Source: JAHIVN01 sp018816645
Lineage (GTDB): Bacteria > Patescibacteriota > Dojkabacteria > JAHIVN01
Direction: 5' to 3'
NCBI GenBank assembly: GCA_043816305.1
Contig: JBDRHZ010000012.1
Span: forward strand, 62,001-126,000
Length of the DNA stretch: 64,000 bases
Of this stretch, positions 33,905 to 42,617 are shown one piece after another (the stretch's first letter is position 1; the number at the start of each line of letters is the position of its first letter). Under the pieces are notes generated by a model. It searched no databases and was not told the DNA's origin. It saw only the letters and a program-made list of their open reading frames with translations. A program made the translations under genes and the position numbers.

Positions 33905-34225
33905 TTCTACGCCAATGGCGGATTATTGAGCAAGTCAGGGCCGTTCGCCTGCCTGTCGAAGCTTCAGCGAAGACAGGACCACTCCATCTCTCCAAGTCTT
34001 AACGATTATAACATCTTAGAATGATACCTCAAAGTATAGAACTTTCAATGTCTGTAAAATGATAAAACTAGATGACTTCAATCTTTATCTGCTTCTCGTA
34101 TCAATCTTTTGGTCATTTGTTCAAAAATATTACTTGCAATATTCCGAGTTGATATATATTATTTACATAGAGAACTATATAGGGGGTATATGGGGCGGTA
34201 AATATTTTTTTATATATTTACTGTC
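33905..34225. other. Gene-free stretch: REP-like repeat and tRNA-Ser promoter
   Basis: No gene is visible between the recombinase stop and the phosphatase. A GC-rich inverted element with CCTGTC...GACAGG arms lies at about 33948-33976. It abuts an 18-nt copy of the tRNA-Ser 5' end (33977-33993). On the minus strand TTGAGG (34032-34027), 16 bp and TATAAT (34010-34005) form a promoter about 12 bp before that fragment and 155 bp before the intact tRNA. The remainder is AT-rich with nothing I can support. Confidence 0.5.
33977..33993 (-). pseudogene. tRNA-Ser 5' fragment
   Basis: On the minus strand the sequence GGAGAGATGG-AGTGGTC equals the first 20 bases of the intact tRNA-Ser with three bases (CAG) missing. 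It then runs into the REP-like element. It is correctly placed behind a TATAAT, so it may be the stump of the original gene or of a duplicated copy. Confidence 0.5.
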
Positions 34226-34846
34226 ATGTTGCAGATATATCTTACAAGACATGGTCAAGACGAGGACAACGCAAAAGGTTTGTTAAATGGGCAAAGAGAT
34301 ACAGATCTTACTGAAACTGGGATAAGTCAGGCAAGAGAGCTTGCTCTCAAAATTCGAGAAAATAATATTCAGATTGACTATATATATTCGTCACCTCTAA
34401 GAAGGGCTTTTCATACAGCCCAGATAGCAGATTCACTTCTTGGCGGCACTAAAGGGGTTTTCGCTTCAGACGATCTGAAAGAACGTGATTTTGGCATTAT
34501 GACAGGAAGGTCGAAGGGGGAAATTGAAACATTCTGTTCACCAAACCTGCTTTCTACTGAAACGGTTTTATACTTTCTTAAACCTGAAGGGGGAGAGACT
34601 TATCCAGAACTGATTAAGAGGACTCAACGTATTCTTAGATTTATAAAATTCCTTCATTTCAATGAGAATGTATTAGTTGTTAGTCATGGAGATACAGCTA
34701 AAATGTTATATGCTTCATATTATAACCTTGATTGGAAAAAAACTCTGCAAATGTTCCATGTTGGAAATGCAGACCTTATCATGCTATCAGAAGAATCTCC
34801 TGTTGAAGAAACGCATATGCTTAAAATGAAACAGTATAATAACTAA
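34226..34846 (+). CDS. Histidine phosphatase (phosphoglycerate mutase-like)
   Basis: This 206-residue cytoplasmic enzyme of the histidine phosphatase superfamily has the phospho-accepting His in LTRHGQ (R8, H9). The second basic pair is near R59 in SSPLRRAFHTA, the acid E86 in LKERDFG, and the second His in VVSHGDT (H154). The ORF begins with the beta strand leading to RHG, so the start is safe. TATATT lies seven bases before the ATG. Substrates vary widely in this family (sugar phosphates, nucleotides, cobalamin precursors) and none can be assigned. It is the first intact host gene to the right of the element. Confidence 0.85.
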   Translation: MLQIYLTRHGQDEDNAKGLLNGQRDTDLTETGISQARELALKIRENNIQIDYIYSSPLRRAFHTAQIADSLLGGTKGVFASDDLKERDFGIMTGRSKGEIETFCSPNLLSTETVLYFLKPEGGETYPELIKRTQRILRFIKFLHFNENVLVVSHGDTAKMLYASYYNLDWKKTLQMFHVGNADLIMLSEESPVEETHMLKMKQYNN

Positions 34847-35001
34847 TAACTTTCAACCGTAACCCATAGACTATAATCCGTTATTAGTAATCATCAGGCA
34901 TCTTAATCACTTTAATCAGATCTATCTTTTCAATCTACAATCTGACGATCAATTGCCGGATGCAAATTAACAATGAGATTTCGATTACCAAGGATCGATT
35001 C

Positions 35002-35817
35002 TTATCCGCCTCCACTGGTATATGACCTAAGTCCGCTCTTCCATATCACTCTGCCGATGAATAGCCAAGCCACGGCAATAAGTGTAAATATAAGCAGTGT
35101 ATTCTGCGGTATTCTTCCAAGTAATAGCCCGACAGGAACTGCTCCAAACAAGACAAAGGGAACGGCATATACAAAAAGAATTTTCCAAGCTCCATGAAAT
35201 GCTGACATGGGTATTTTTGCAATCTCTGACAGAGATATAAATACCCAATATCCGTGGCTGATGTTTCCAGCCCAGAAGCTTATCGAAAAAACGGAAAGTA
35301 GTATGGAATAGTAAATAACTGACAGCAAGACGATGACATACAGCATTTCCGGAACTATTGAAGCATCTAAGATAAAATCTGTGTTTGACAGGCCATAGTA
35401 CATGAAGATTATGCCAATAACACATCTTGCCAGGTAAAACACATGAAAATTCTCAAGTGATATAAGAAATAGCGGACTGATTGGTTTTGCGAGATACTGG
35501 TCAAGCTCTCCGTTTGGCACTTTGCTTGCTATGTTTCGTACGTTATCAAGAAGGACACTTTTGAGAAGTGAGATCGTAAATGTAAATGCTCCAAAGATAG
35601 CTATTACTTCAAATCTTCCCCAGCCTGCTATACTGTCAAACTTTGAGAAAATTATCTCGATAAATACCCAGTAAGATAGTATCTCGATAATGCTTCCGGA
35701 TATCTGAGAAAGAAAATCGAGCCTGTAAGTCATTTCTGTACTTATTGAAGCCTTCATCAGTACGAAGTAGACTCTTAGGTGCTTAACGATTTTCCTGCTA
35801 ATTTCCGAAACTTTCAT
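35002..35817 (-). CDS. ABC-2 type permease subunit
   Basis: This 271-residue protein has about six transmembrane helices with the layout of the DUF990-type ABC-2 permeases. An N-terminal amphipathic part with RLDFLSQISG is followed by paired helices and a PNGELDQYLAKP loop. It overlaps the companion permease at 35798-36592 by 20 bp, so the two form a heterodimer. Family members export lipids, drugs or polysaccharides. No ATP-binding subunit lies next to them. Confidence 0.8.
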   Translation of the reverse strand: MKVSEISRKIVKHLRVYFVLMKASISTEMTYRLDFLSQISGSIIEILSYWVFIEIIFSKFDSIAGWGRFEVIAIFGAFTFTISLLKSVLLDNVRNIASKVPNGELDQYLAKPISPLFLISLENFHVFYLARCVIGIIFMYYGLSNTDFILDASIVPEMLYVIVLLSVIYYSILLSVFSISFWAGNISHGYWVFISLSEIAKIPMSAFHGAWKILFVYAVPFVLFGAVPVGLLLGRIPQNTLLIFTLIAVAWLFIGRVIWKSGLRSYTSGGG

Positions 35818-36592
35818 ATTTCTGTAAACCCTTTTTATATAAGATTCTACTCAAAATAATTAGTAATATCAGCCAAAGTACTTGTAGAAAATAGCCCAGG
35901 TATATTTGACTGTTTGAGATCAGGCTTTGAAATATCTCGATAGGAAAAGAGAATGTGTATCTGAAAGGAAGCAAGTATGCGGCTTTTTGGATCCCTAAAG
36001 GCATAAGCAATAAAGGGGCAATTGCTCCTCCAAAAATATAACTTGTCGTATTGTAAACTGTGTAAACTCCATCTACTTTTTGAAACCAATGAGTGAGATT
36101 TCCAATGATGAATTGAAGCAAGGCGAATATCAAAGTACTTAGAATGATCGAAGGTAACGAGATGATCAAATGGATAAGCGAGAACTCGATGCTTAAGTTG
36201 CCTGAAAAAACTAAAAAGAATAAGATCAGAATTGGTATACCCGAAATAAGTCCAAAGGTTTTCCAGCCTTGTTCAAGAAGTATATCTTTAGCGTAGGGGA
36301 AGATCGGTTTCAGCAATGTGTTTGAAAGCTCTCCGCGTCTGATTGAATTTGAGATCAAGTGCCAAAAAGTGCCTCCTATGATGTACCAGGTGATGAAAAG
36401 GTAAAAATAGTATGTTATGACTTGAGATATAGTCATCGAGCCGATAGAGTCATGGCCTTTTGAAACGATCAGCCATGTAAAGGCCATGACAAAGCTTTCT
36501 GAGGCTCCTACCAATATCCAGATAAATGTTTTACCAGCATCAGAAAACATGTCCTGGACTGAGATTTTGTAAAGATGAATGTACTTATGCAT
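35798..36592 (-). CDS. ABC-2 type permease subunit
   Basis: This 264-residue protein with six predicted transmembrane helices has a loop RRGELSNTLLKPIFP similar to the partner's NGELDQYLAKPISP, a hallmark of the family. It is the first gene of a two-gene operon. The expected ATPase gene is not adjacent on either side, so it must be elsewhere in the genome or the permeases share one. Confidence 0.8.
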   Translation of the reverse strand: MHKYIHLYKISVQDMFSDAGKTFIWILVGASESFVMAFTWLIVSKGHDSIGSMTISQVITYYFYLFITWYIIGGTFWHLISNSIRRGELSNTLLKPIFPYAKDILLEQGWKTFGLISGIPILILFFLVFSGNLSIEFSLIHLIISLPSIILSTLIFALLQFIIGNLTHWFQKVDGVYTVYNTTSYIFGGAIAPLLLMPLGIQKAAYLLPFRYTFSFPIEIFQSLISNSQIYLGYFLQVLWLILLIILSRILYKKGLQKYESFGN

Positions 36593-36834
36593 GCCCTTTG
36601 TGAATAATGATTCCCGTATTATACAAGTGTTTTCAGGTTACATGCAATGTGAAGAAATAATGATCCGTTAACAATGACCCCGCCATAGGCGGGCAGGCAA
36701 TAACTAATTTATAGTCATTTATAATTACCAGTGACCTACATCTAACATCTAACACTTAACATTTAACATATTGCTTTGTTACTTCCTCTGTCCTTGTAAT
36801 TAAAAAAATAAGAAGATAACATCAAGGTAATGCT
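36593..36834. repeat. Intergenic spacer with REP-like and quasi-periodic short repeats
   Basis: GCCATAGGCGGGCAGGC at about 36684-36700 resembles GC-rich palindromic pieces at 33930-33976, 46319-46370 and 52640-52680. After it come loose repeats of the word AACATCTAACACTTAAC. No coding potential is apparent. Confidence 0.35.
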
Positions 36835-37995
36835 ATGAGTATAAAACTATCGCGAGATCAAAAGCTGGCACTCGAAAGTCTGCTTGACTGGTACAAAGAT
36901 AAGAATAAGAACCAGTTTATCACATTGGGCGGCTATGCCGGGACTGGTAAGACTACGCTTATCTCTGCATTTAGAAAAAAGCTGTATCAAGCAAAGAAAA
37001 AGGCAAAGGTGGCCTTTGTCACTTATACAGGTAAAGCTTCAAGGGTACTCGACACAAAGTTAAAAGAGGTAGGAGGTGTTTTCAAAGGAGACTTTGTAGG
37101 GACTATTCATTCACTGATTTATTCTCCTGTAACAAACGATAACGAGGAGATCGTAGGCTGGGAGCTGAAGGAGGATGTGAAGTGTGATCTGATAATAATT
37201 GATGAGGCTTCCATGGTCAACAGCGAAATCTGGTCTGACCTGATTTCATACAAAATCCCGATCATAGCAGTTGGTGATCATGGCCAGCTGCCTCCTATCG
37301 AAGGACGATTTAACCTGCTTGAGCGACCTGACATTCTCTTGGAACAAATTCATCGGCAAGCCGAGGGAAACCCCATCATACAGATATCTATATGTGCCAG
37401 GCGTGATGGAAGAATTCCGTTTGGCCGTTTTGGCGACAGTGTCAAAAAAATAGGAAGAGATGATGATGAGGTGGGTGAACTACTGGAAGGAGTAGGCGAG
37501 GATACGATGGTTCTCTGCGGATACAACAATACTCGCGTAAAACTCAATCAGCACATTCGAGCAAATATGGGCTTTGAAACAGATATGCCAGAGTCTGGTG
37601 ATCGGGTGATCTGTCTTCGGAACAATCATGTTACGAGAATTTATAACGGCATGCTGGGAAACCTGGATACATTTCAAAAGGGTGATGATGAGGAGTGGTA
37701 TCTGGCGGAAATAAATTTCGATGATGGAGGTGATTTTAAGGGTTTGATATACCTGAAGCAGTTCAATAGTCCAGTTCCCTTCAACTTTACAAGTCAAAGA
37801 CGCAAGGTGATGAAAGGCGATCTTTTTGATTTCGGCTATGCATTGACGGTTCACAAGGCGCAAGGCGGCCAGGCAAGAAGGGTGATATTGTTCGAAGAAC
37901 GGTTTCGTCAGATGGATGACGAGATGTGGAGACGGTGGCTGTATACGGGAGTAACTAGGGCAGAGGAGGAACTATATCTAGTCGGTAATTCGTAG
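36835..37995 (+). CDS. Dda/RecD-like SF1B DNA helicase
   Basis: This 386-residue helicase has Walker A GYAGTGKTT (33-41), motif Ia (TYTGKAS), Walker B IIIDEASMV (D123-E124), motif III GDHGQLPPI, and the C-terminal motifs ALTVHKAQGG and YTGVTRA. It is close in size to phage T4 Dda and to single-subunit RecD-like helicases; no RecB or RecC partner is in view. It would unwind DNA 5' to 3' in replication or repair. An AAGG sequence nine bases before the ATG may serve as ribosome-binding site. Confidence 0.85.
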   Translation: MSIKLSRDQKLALESLLDWYKDKNKNQFITLGGYAGTGKTTLISAFRKKLYQAKKKAKVAFVTYTGKASRVLDTKLKEVGGVFKGDFVGTIHSLIYSPVTNDNEEIVGWELKEDVKCDLIIIDEASMVNSEIWSDLISYKIPIIAVGDHGQLPPIEGRFNLLERPDILLEQIHRQAEGNPIIQISICARRDGRIPFGRFGDSVKKIGRDDDEVGELLEGVGEDTMVLCGYNNTRVKLNQHIRANMGFETDMPESGDRVICLRNNHVTRIYNGMLGNLDTFQKGDDEEWYLAEINFDDGGDFKGLIYLKQFNSPVPFNFTSQRRKVMKGDLFDFGYALTVHKAQGGQARRVILFEERFRQMDDEMWRRWLYTGVTRAEEELYLVGNS

Positions 37996-38094
37996 GCATT
38001 CGATTTTACTTGCAGTCCTTTTTACAGAAGTAACGTAGAAAATGCGGAAAAAGTTTTTACGGAAGGCTTTAACCGGATTAGGAAAGAATACGAT

Positions 38095-38808
38095 TTGCGA
38101 AAAGTAAAGTATTGCTATGCAGGTATAAGCGGCTGCCAAGGAGATCCCCGCTATAATTCCCAACTTGAAAATCTGCTGAAAAAATGGGTATCAAATTGTA
38201 AGACAGAGGGAGACTTGTATTCAAGCTTTCGATCCTTATCTGAGAATGAAACAGGAATGCTGGCTATATCAGGATCCGGCACTGCAGTTGTATCATTCCT
38301 TGAAGACAGAACCGAAATATTTAGCGGTATAGGAGTAGGTGGAAAGGATTATGCTTATGGTGTTGAGTATTTGCTGATGAAGGGTACAATTAAGCCTGAC
38401 TCAAAAGTTGGCAGGACAATTCTCAAGGATATCAAGCTTGAAGAGATAGAGTCAAAATTTCATGGTCGAGTTGGCCTTAATAATGAAATCCTAAATTCAA
38501 TTACTCAGATACTAGCGGAAGCTTCAAAGAAAGATCAGGGTCTCACAAAGGAACTAGAAACCTTGAGCGATCTTTTTATAGCAAGGTGGCTCTATAAGAT
38601 TACTGGTCATATCTACAAGTTCAACTTCAATGAGAAGAAATCGTTTGACCTTGTGCTGTCTGGGAGCATGTGGAAATGGGACCAATTGAGAAACGAGGTA
38701 ATTCAGAACCTAGGAAAATCAGCCCCGAATGCAAATGTTATCTATGATCCTCTGGTGAAACCAGTTGAGGGGTGTGTGAAGATAGCGGTGAAAGAAAACA
38801 GCAAATAG
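38095..38808 (+). pseudogene. BadF/BcrA- or GlcNAc-kinase-like ATPase, N-terminally truncated
   Basis: This 237-residue ORF from a TTG continues a frame that is open back to 37996 without a good start. The recognisable parts are the AGISGCQG block, the GSGTAVVSF adenine-binding/phosphate-2 block and GIGVGGKDYAYG, typical of the ASKHA fold of BadF/BcrA/BadG and N-acetylglucosamine kinases. The N-terminal DGGGT(K) phosphate-1 motif, about 40 residues ahead of the first block, is missing. The DNA goes straight into the helicase stop. I take it as a 5'-truncated gene, probably inactive. It might still make a protein that works with a partner. Confidence 0.5.
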
Positions 38809-38915
38809 TGAAATAGTAAAGTAGTGAATAGTGCATTCATTGTAAATTTATCAAGCCCATCCGCTCACCAGCCCCTTAGCTTATCATCCTATCAGCCACT
38901 CCCGATTTAAAGCTA

Positions 38916-38943
38916 TTGACCAAGCTCCTGAAAATAGTAAAAT
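38916..38943 (+). promoter_or_regulatory. Promoter, leaderless start at 38950
   Basis: TTGACC (38916-38921), 16 bp and TAAAAT (38938-38943) are followed by six bases and an ATG, so the transcript would begin at or very near the start codon. Confidence 0.5.
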
Positions 38944-38949
38944 GGATCT

Positions 38950-39273
38950 ATGGGAGGTAAAATATTTTTTCACAAACTCAAGAAAATTGTTTCGTTAAGA
39001 TGGATTCTTTTGACTATTGTCTTGTTCGCTACAATAGGTTATCACTTCAACATCCCGTTACCGACTGTCGAAACTACTGATGTAGAATGTCCTCAGGTAC
39101 TAGTCACTGGGGATAACGGTCAGGTATATTATGAAGAATCTATGTGTGGAGACGCAAAGAAATTACTTGTTGTGAATACAGCGGTAAATATTGTTGTCTG
39201 GCTGCTGGTAGCGCTCATCTTAGACCACTTCATCTTCCGGCTTGTTCTTGGACGAAATAATCATCTGATTTAG
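38950..39273 (+). CDS. Small two-helix membrane protein
   Basis: This 107-residue protein has transmembrane helices at about 18-36 and 75-96 and an outer loop with two cysteines (ECPQ and MCGD). The loop could form a disulphide bridge. It stands alone with its own promoter. I know no family for it. Confidence 0.6.
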   Translation: MGGKIFFHKLKKIVSLRWILLTIVLFATIGYHFNIPLPTVETTDVECPQVLVTGDNGQVYYEESMCGDAKKLLVVNTAVNIVVWLLVALILDHFIFRLVLGRNNHLI

Positions 39274-39381
39274 GTTCGTCTATTTCATACTCTGTACCGC
39301 GGCTTTTAAACACGGAAAAAAAGACATTAAAATCAGGAGTTGATTTGATAGGAAAGCTTTAAGAGGTTTGAGAACAACCTT

Positions 39382-40338
39382 CTACAAGAAGTTTATTATC
39401 TGATTATACCAGTTTGTTGCCATTATTGAGTACCCCGTTGTATTTGGATGGAAGCTGTCTGACATAAGCGAGGGCTTTGCTTGTCCGGTCCCGCTGTCAT
39501 AGAATGAGCTCCAATTGGTAGTAAAGTGTTTGTCATACCCAGAAAGGTTTGTCTGCAATTGTGAGTTGTAATAGGCGACACCTGCTGATCCAAGTACTCC
39601 TTCATAAGTGTTTGGAATGAAGGCTGAAATTATCAGTTTGGGTGTTGATTTGTCTGGATTCTGGTGAGACTTTACTGTGCTTATGATGCTCTGAACCTCA
39701 GATGTGGTTTGTGCTACGACTTGAAGAAACTTCTCAGGAGTTTGAGGCTCTGTCTCTTGCTTTAGATCATTTCCACCGATCAATAGAAGAACGAAATCAG
39801 GGTCATATGTATCAATCCAACTATTTACGCTTCCCAAAACTTGATCTGCACGCCAGCCTCCCACTCCTTTATTTATGATATTGAAATCATATTGAGCGAA
39901 TGCTGCTTTGAGTTTTGAATCTAACCTCGAGGGGTATGTATTACTGCTTCCGCCGTATGGTGTACCATACGTGATACTGTCACCTAGACATAAGATTGTT
40001 ATAGTTTCGAGCTGAGGTTTAGGTTCTAGAGTCTGTGGCGATATTTGATCAGTTGCTTCCTCATCCCCTTGATCTTCTATATTGGGCTGAGATGTTGAGG
40101 ACGTAGTGGTTTTTATTTTTACAGGTTCTTTATTCGGAGTGCCTAATTCCTCATTGGAATACAAAGATGGTTCTCCCGACGCCTCCGATATTTGGTCATA
40201 AGAAGTGCTTTCGTCTGTGAGATAATTTTCTTTGATTGACTCGGCAAATTGCAAAGTGTTGTAAATATTGAACGCTGCAAATACTGTGAGTACTAGGAAG
40301 ATGATGCATAGAAATATGCTGTGGGCAGTAATTTTCAT
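39382..40338 (-). CDS. Membrane-anchored SGNH/GDSL hydrolase
   Basis: This 318-residue esterase-like enzyme has an N-terminal membrane helix (about 5-27) and a Ser/Thr/Glu-rich stalk (35-108). The SGNH hydrolase domain has nucleophile S121 in LGDSIT, the oxyanion residues G160 and N190 (GGND, 188-191) and the D294-x-x-H297 pair in SDSFHPN. All four blocks are complete. It probably removes acyl groups from cell-wall or surface glycans outside the membrane; the substrate is unknown. Confidence 0.85.
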   Translation of the reverse strand: MKITAHSIFLCIIFLVLTVFAAFNIYNTLQFAESIKENYLTDESTSYDQISEASGEPSLYSNEELGTPNKEPVKIKTTTSSTSQPNIEDQGDEEATDQISPQTLEPKPQLETITILCLGDSITYGTPYGGSSNTYPSRLDSKLKAAFAQYDFNIINKGVGGWRADQVLGSVNSWIDTYDPDFVLLLIGGNDLKQETEPQTPEKFLQVVAQTTSEVQSIISTVKSHQNPDKSTPKLIISAFIPNTYEGVLGSAGVAYYNSQLQTNLSGYDKHFTTNWSSFYDSGTGQAKPSLMSDSFHPNTTGYSIMATNWYNQIINFL

Positions 40339-40349
40339 AGTTATTTGCG

Positions 40350-40634
40350 TTATAGCTTTGATTTTCTTTCTATGAGGATAGCCTTTCCTTCAATTAGGGC
40401 TTTTGTTATCTTTTCCATTGCCTTTACAAAATCTCTTTGATACTGGCTTTGCGAGATTCCCATCTGTTTAGAAGCTGTATGCTGGTCTAGATCGTTTACA
40501 AATCTGAGTCGAAGTGTTTCAAGCTCCTCATCAGTTACCTTAACTTCATCGAGCGCAGTCATGGGTATTCCTCTCGGCTTGAAATAGTAATCGTTGAATG
40601 TATGTTGAAGTCTTCTTCTGATTCTTCTTCTCAT
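40350..40634 (-). CDS. DUF134 family HTH protein
   Basis: This 94-residue protein matches DUF134: FKPRGIPMTALDEV, LTDEELETLRLR-like and MGISQSQYQRDFVKAMEKI blocks, ending GKAILIE. DUF134 is a sigma-70 region-4-like helix-turn-helix family, often next to small Gly-rich metal-associated proteins, as here (40745-40969). The usual MPRP start is replaced by an Arg-rich one. It may be the regulator that binds the paired dyads in front of the neighbouring gene, which is inference. Confidence 0.75.
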   Translation of the reverse strand: MRRRIRRRLQHTFNDYYFKPRGIPMTALDEVKVTDEELETLRLRFVNDLDQHTASKQMGISQSQYQRDFVKAMEKITKALIEGKAILIERKSKL

Positions 40635-40696
40635 TTTATATTGAAAGCTAACAATTAATTATAGCAACAATTTATCACTGAGTCGATCAAATAGGG

Positions 40697-40723
40697 AAGC
40701 GATCCCGCAGAGCGGGATCGCTT
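40697..40723. terminator. Stem-loop between the zinc-ribbon and DUF134 genes
   Basis: A perfect 12-bp stem, AAGCGATCCCGC/GCGGGATCGCTT, with a 3-nt loop stands 22 bp behind the stop of 40745-40969. There is no T-run on the minus strand, so it could be an attenuator or an mRNA-stabilising hairpin rather than a classic terminator. Confidence 0.5.
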
Positions 40724-40744
40724 GAATTTGTAGCTCTTATAAAA

Positions 40745-40969
40745 CTACCTGCAAAATGCTCCTCTCAACGGAGTTTTGCACTTGGGACACTTTGTTTGCG
40801 AACAAGGTGTTCCTCGCTTATGAGGTTCTTTGTGGCCGCACTTTGGACACTCACATTCATTTGTTCCTCCTAGTCCTGCTCTTGCTCCGGTAGCTATTTT
40901 TTTTCTACCTCTAGCAAATCCTGTCCCAGGACCTTGTCCGCGCGGGCCTGTACCATTTCTTGCTGGCAT
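40745..40969 (-). CDS. Small Gly-rich zinc-ribbon protein (DUF5320-like)
   Basis: This 74-residue protein starts MPARNGTGPRGQGPGTG, the start of DUF5320-type proteins that accompany DUF134 and NifX/Fe-Mo cofactor-like genes. It ends with a zinc ribbon of two pairs (CPKCGHKE and CPKCKTP). A strong Shine-Dalgarno AAGGAGG stands 7 bases before the ATG. The promoter is flanked by two operator-like dyads (41001-41052), so the gene is probably controlled by a metal or stress signal. A metal-binding role is likely; more cannot be said. Confidence 0.7.
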   Translation of the reverse strand: MPARNGTGPRGQGPGTGFARGRKKIATGARAGLGGTNECECPKCGHKEPHKRGTPCSQTKCPKCKTPLRGAFCR

Positions 40970-41000
40970 GATTTACCTCCTTAAATAAAAATATTAAATA

Positions 41001-41052
41001 GGGTAATAACCCAACACTATATTAACACATCTCTTATGATGGGTCAATACCC
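41001..41052 (-). promoter_or_regulatory. Promoter with paired GGGT-N4-ACCC operators
   Basis: On the minus strand TTGACC (41047-41042), 17 bp and TAATAT (41024-41019) form the promoter. GGGT-N4-ACCC dyads at 41041-41052 (covering the -35) and 41001-41012 (just behind the start point) are 40 bp apart centre to centre, about four helix turns. Two bound dimers could therefore lie on one face or form a loop. Confidence 0.6.
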
Positions 41053-41074
41053 AGTCAATTGTAAGGATTGCTGT

Positions 41075-42610
41075 TCATTTGTCGAGGGAATTTATCTTGT
41101 AGACAATCATCTCTCCATCTACAACAGCATATTTATCAAGTTCGATTTTATATACTTCTTTCAGTTCTTCCTTCTTTGCTATATTGGGAAACCAGGATGG
41201 AAAAATGATTATATATTCAGGATTTTTTTCTAAAATCAGTTTCCAAAGAGCTTCCTCGCGATCTGCTCTTGTATCATATATTCTTGTTTCAAGAATTTCG
41301 GGGGAAACCAAACCCATCATATCTATTATCTTACGATCGGAGATATAAGTCATAGCCCCAATGTCATTCAAAGCAATAACGTCATTCGGTTTTGTGTTTT
41401 CAAGTATCCAATTTCCGAGTTTGACATGCATATCATTGATATTCTTTACATTCCAGCCAAACGTTGATGCCCAGACACTAAGCATTAAAATTAGGTAAAT
41501 TGAAGCTGTCGTAAATACAAAGATTTTGATTTTGGCAGCTGCTATTTTAAGCTTTTGTGCAGTGAATTCGATTCCCACTACGCCGATAATTGCATACAGC
41601 GGAATGAACGGCATAGTATATCTTCCGTGATGACGCAGATTGGGTGCAAAAATTGAAGCAAAAATCGGAAACCCGATTACTATAAGAAGAATGAGAAATA
41701 ATCGATTATTGTCTTTAATCATTTTAAATAATTTACAAAGCCCGAGTGGTACAAAGATAGTCAAGGGAATATAGTCAATAAAAAGAAGATAGGAGTATCT
41801 TAGAAGGTAAAGAATTACAGAAACAAGTTTATCACCCAATGAGTGGTAAACTACTATATCTTGTGACTTAAATGTATTTGGAAGCAAGCTACCGGTACAT
41901 CTGTAGCTGAAGATCAGATAAGGACCTATTAAAAGAGAGTAGATTGCAATTGTAATGACCAACAGTTTCACTTTGGTAAAGAATGAATTCTTATCTGGAA
42001 GTGATCTCAACAAGTGGAAAATCTCGAGTGACATAAAGAAAATAAAGATCAGATAACCTTCCGGCCTCACTGTTGATGCCAGCCCTAGCACAAGAACTTG
42101 TAAATATTTATTTTTCTTTGTGATGTGTAGAAGTAAGAATAAGAGCAGCAAAGCTGTAAAAAGAGTTACCTCCATTCCTGAAAGAGACGCCCAAGCAAAC
42201 CTTCCTGTGAATAAGGTGAACACTGCCGCTGAGATACTAGATAATTTCGATCGACTTAGTCTATATGCCAGTTTGTATGTCAGTATTCCAGAAAGTATAA
42301 AGAATATAGCACTCAGTGATTTTGCTATAAGTAAATGATCTTTTATAAAAAGATAAAAAAAGGATATGAGAATTGTCCAGCCTGGAGAAGTTGACCCTGG
42401 GGTAGGCTGATCCGGGTTGAATGAAAAGCCATTCCCTGCTACTAGGTTTTTCGAAAACTGGAAATGGATAAAAACATCATCAAGCGGTGCTCCGAAATTC
42501 CCGTTTGTCAATTTGTATTCATACGTTAGTACAATGCCCAATATTATTACCGCAAAGATCAAAATTATTAGTTCTGGTCTTGCTTGTTGTAGCCGTTTGA
42601 AAAATTTCAT
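41075..42610 (-). CDS. GT-C family membrane glycosyltransferase
   Basis: This protein of about 511 residues has some ten to eleven transmembrane helices. The first outer loop carries DDVFIHFQFSKNLVAGNG and then GSTSPGW, the pattern of GT-C enzymes that use polyprenyl-phosphate sugars; D-D near the first helix is the likely catalytic site. It probably adds sugars to surface glycans or proteins. I set the start at 42610 rather than at an upstream TTG, because TATAAT stands seven bases before this ATG; the ATG at 42619 is the alternative. Confidence 0.75.
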   Translation of the reverse strand: MKFFKRLQQARPELIILIFAVIILGIVLTYEYKLTNGNFGAPLDDVFIHFQFSKNLVAGNGFSFNPDQPTPGSTSPGWTILISFFYLFIKDHLLIAKSLSAIFFILSGILTYKLAYRLSRSKLSSISAAVFTLFTGRFAWASLSGMEVTLFTALLLLFLLLHITKKNKYLQVLVLGLASTVRPEGYLIFIFFMSLEIFHLLRSLPDKNSFFTKVKLLVITIAIYSLLIGPYLIFSYRCTGSLLPNTFKSQDIVVYHSLGDKLVSVILYLLRYSYLLFIDYIPLTIFVPLGLCKLFKMIKDNNRLFLILLIVIGFPIFASIFAPNLRHHGRYTMPFIPLYAIIGVVGIEFTAQKLKIAAAKIKIFVFTTASIYLILMLSVWASTFGWNVKNINDMHVKLGNWILENTKPNDVIALNDIGAMTYISDRKIIDMMGLVSPEILETRIYDTRADREEALWKLILEKNPEYIIIFPSWFPNIAKKEELKEVYKIELDKYAVVDGEMIVYKINSLDK

Positions 42611-42617
42611 ATCCGGC

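Noticed and set aside
33597..33995. Open frame of 132 codons on the minus strand across the recombinase end and the tRNA
   Set aside because: It is antisense to the recombinase and runs through the tRNA-Ser gene. Such frames through tRNAs are artefacts.
34842..34888. 9-bp inverted repeat ACTAATAAC/GTTATTAGT behind the phosphatase gene
   Set aside because: A 29-nt AT-rich loop and the lack of a T-run make it a poor terminator.
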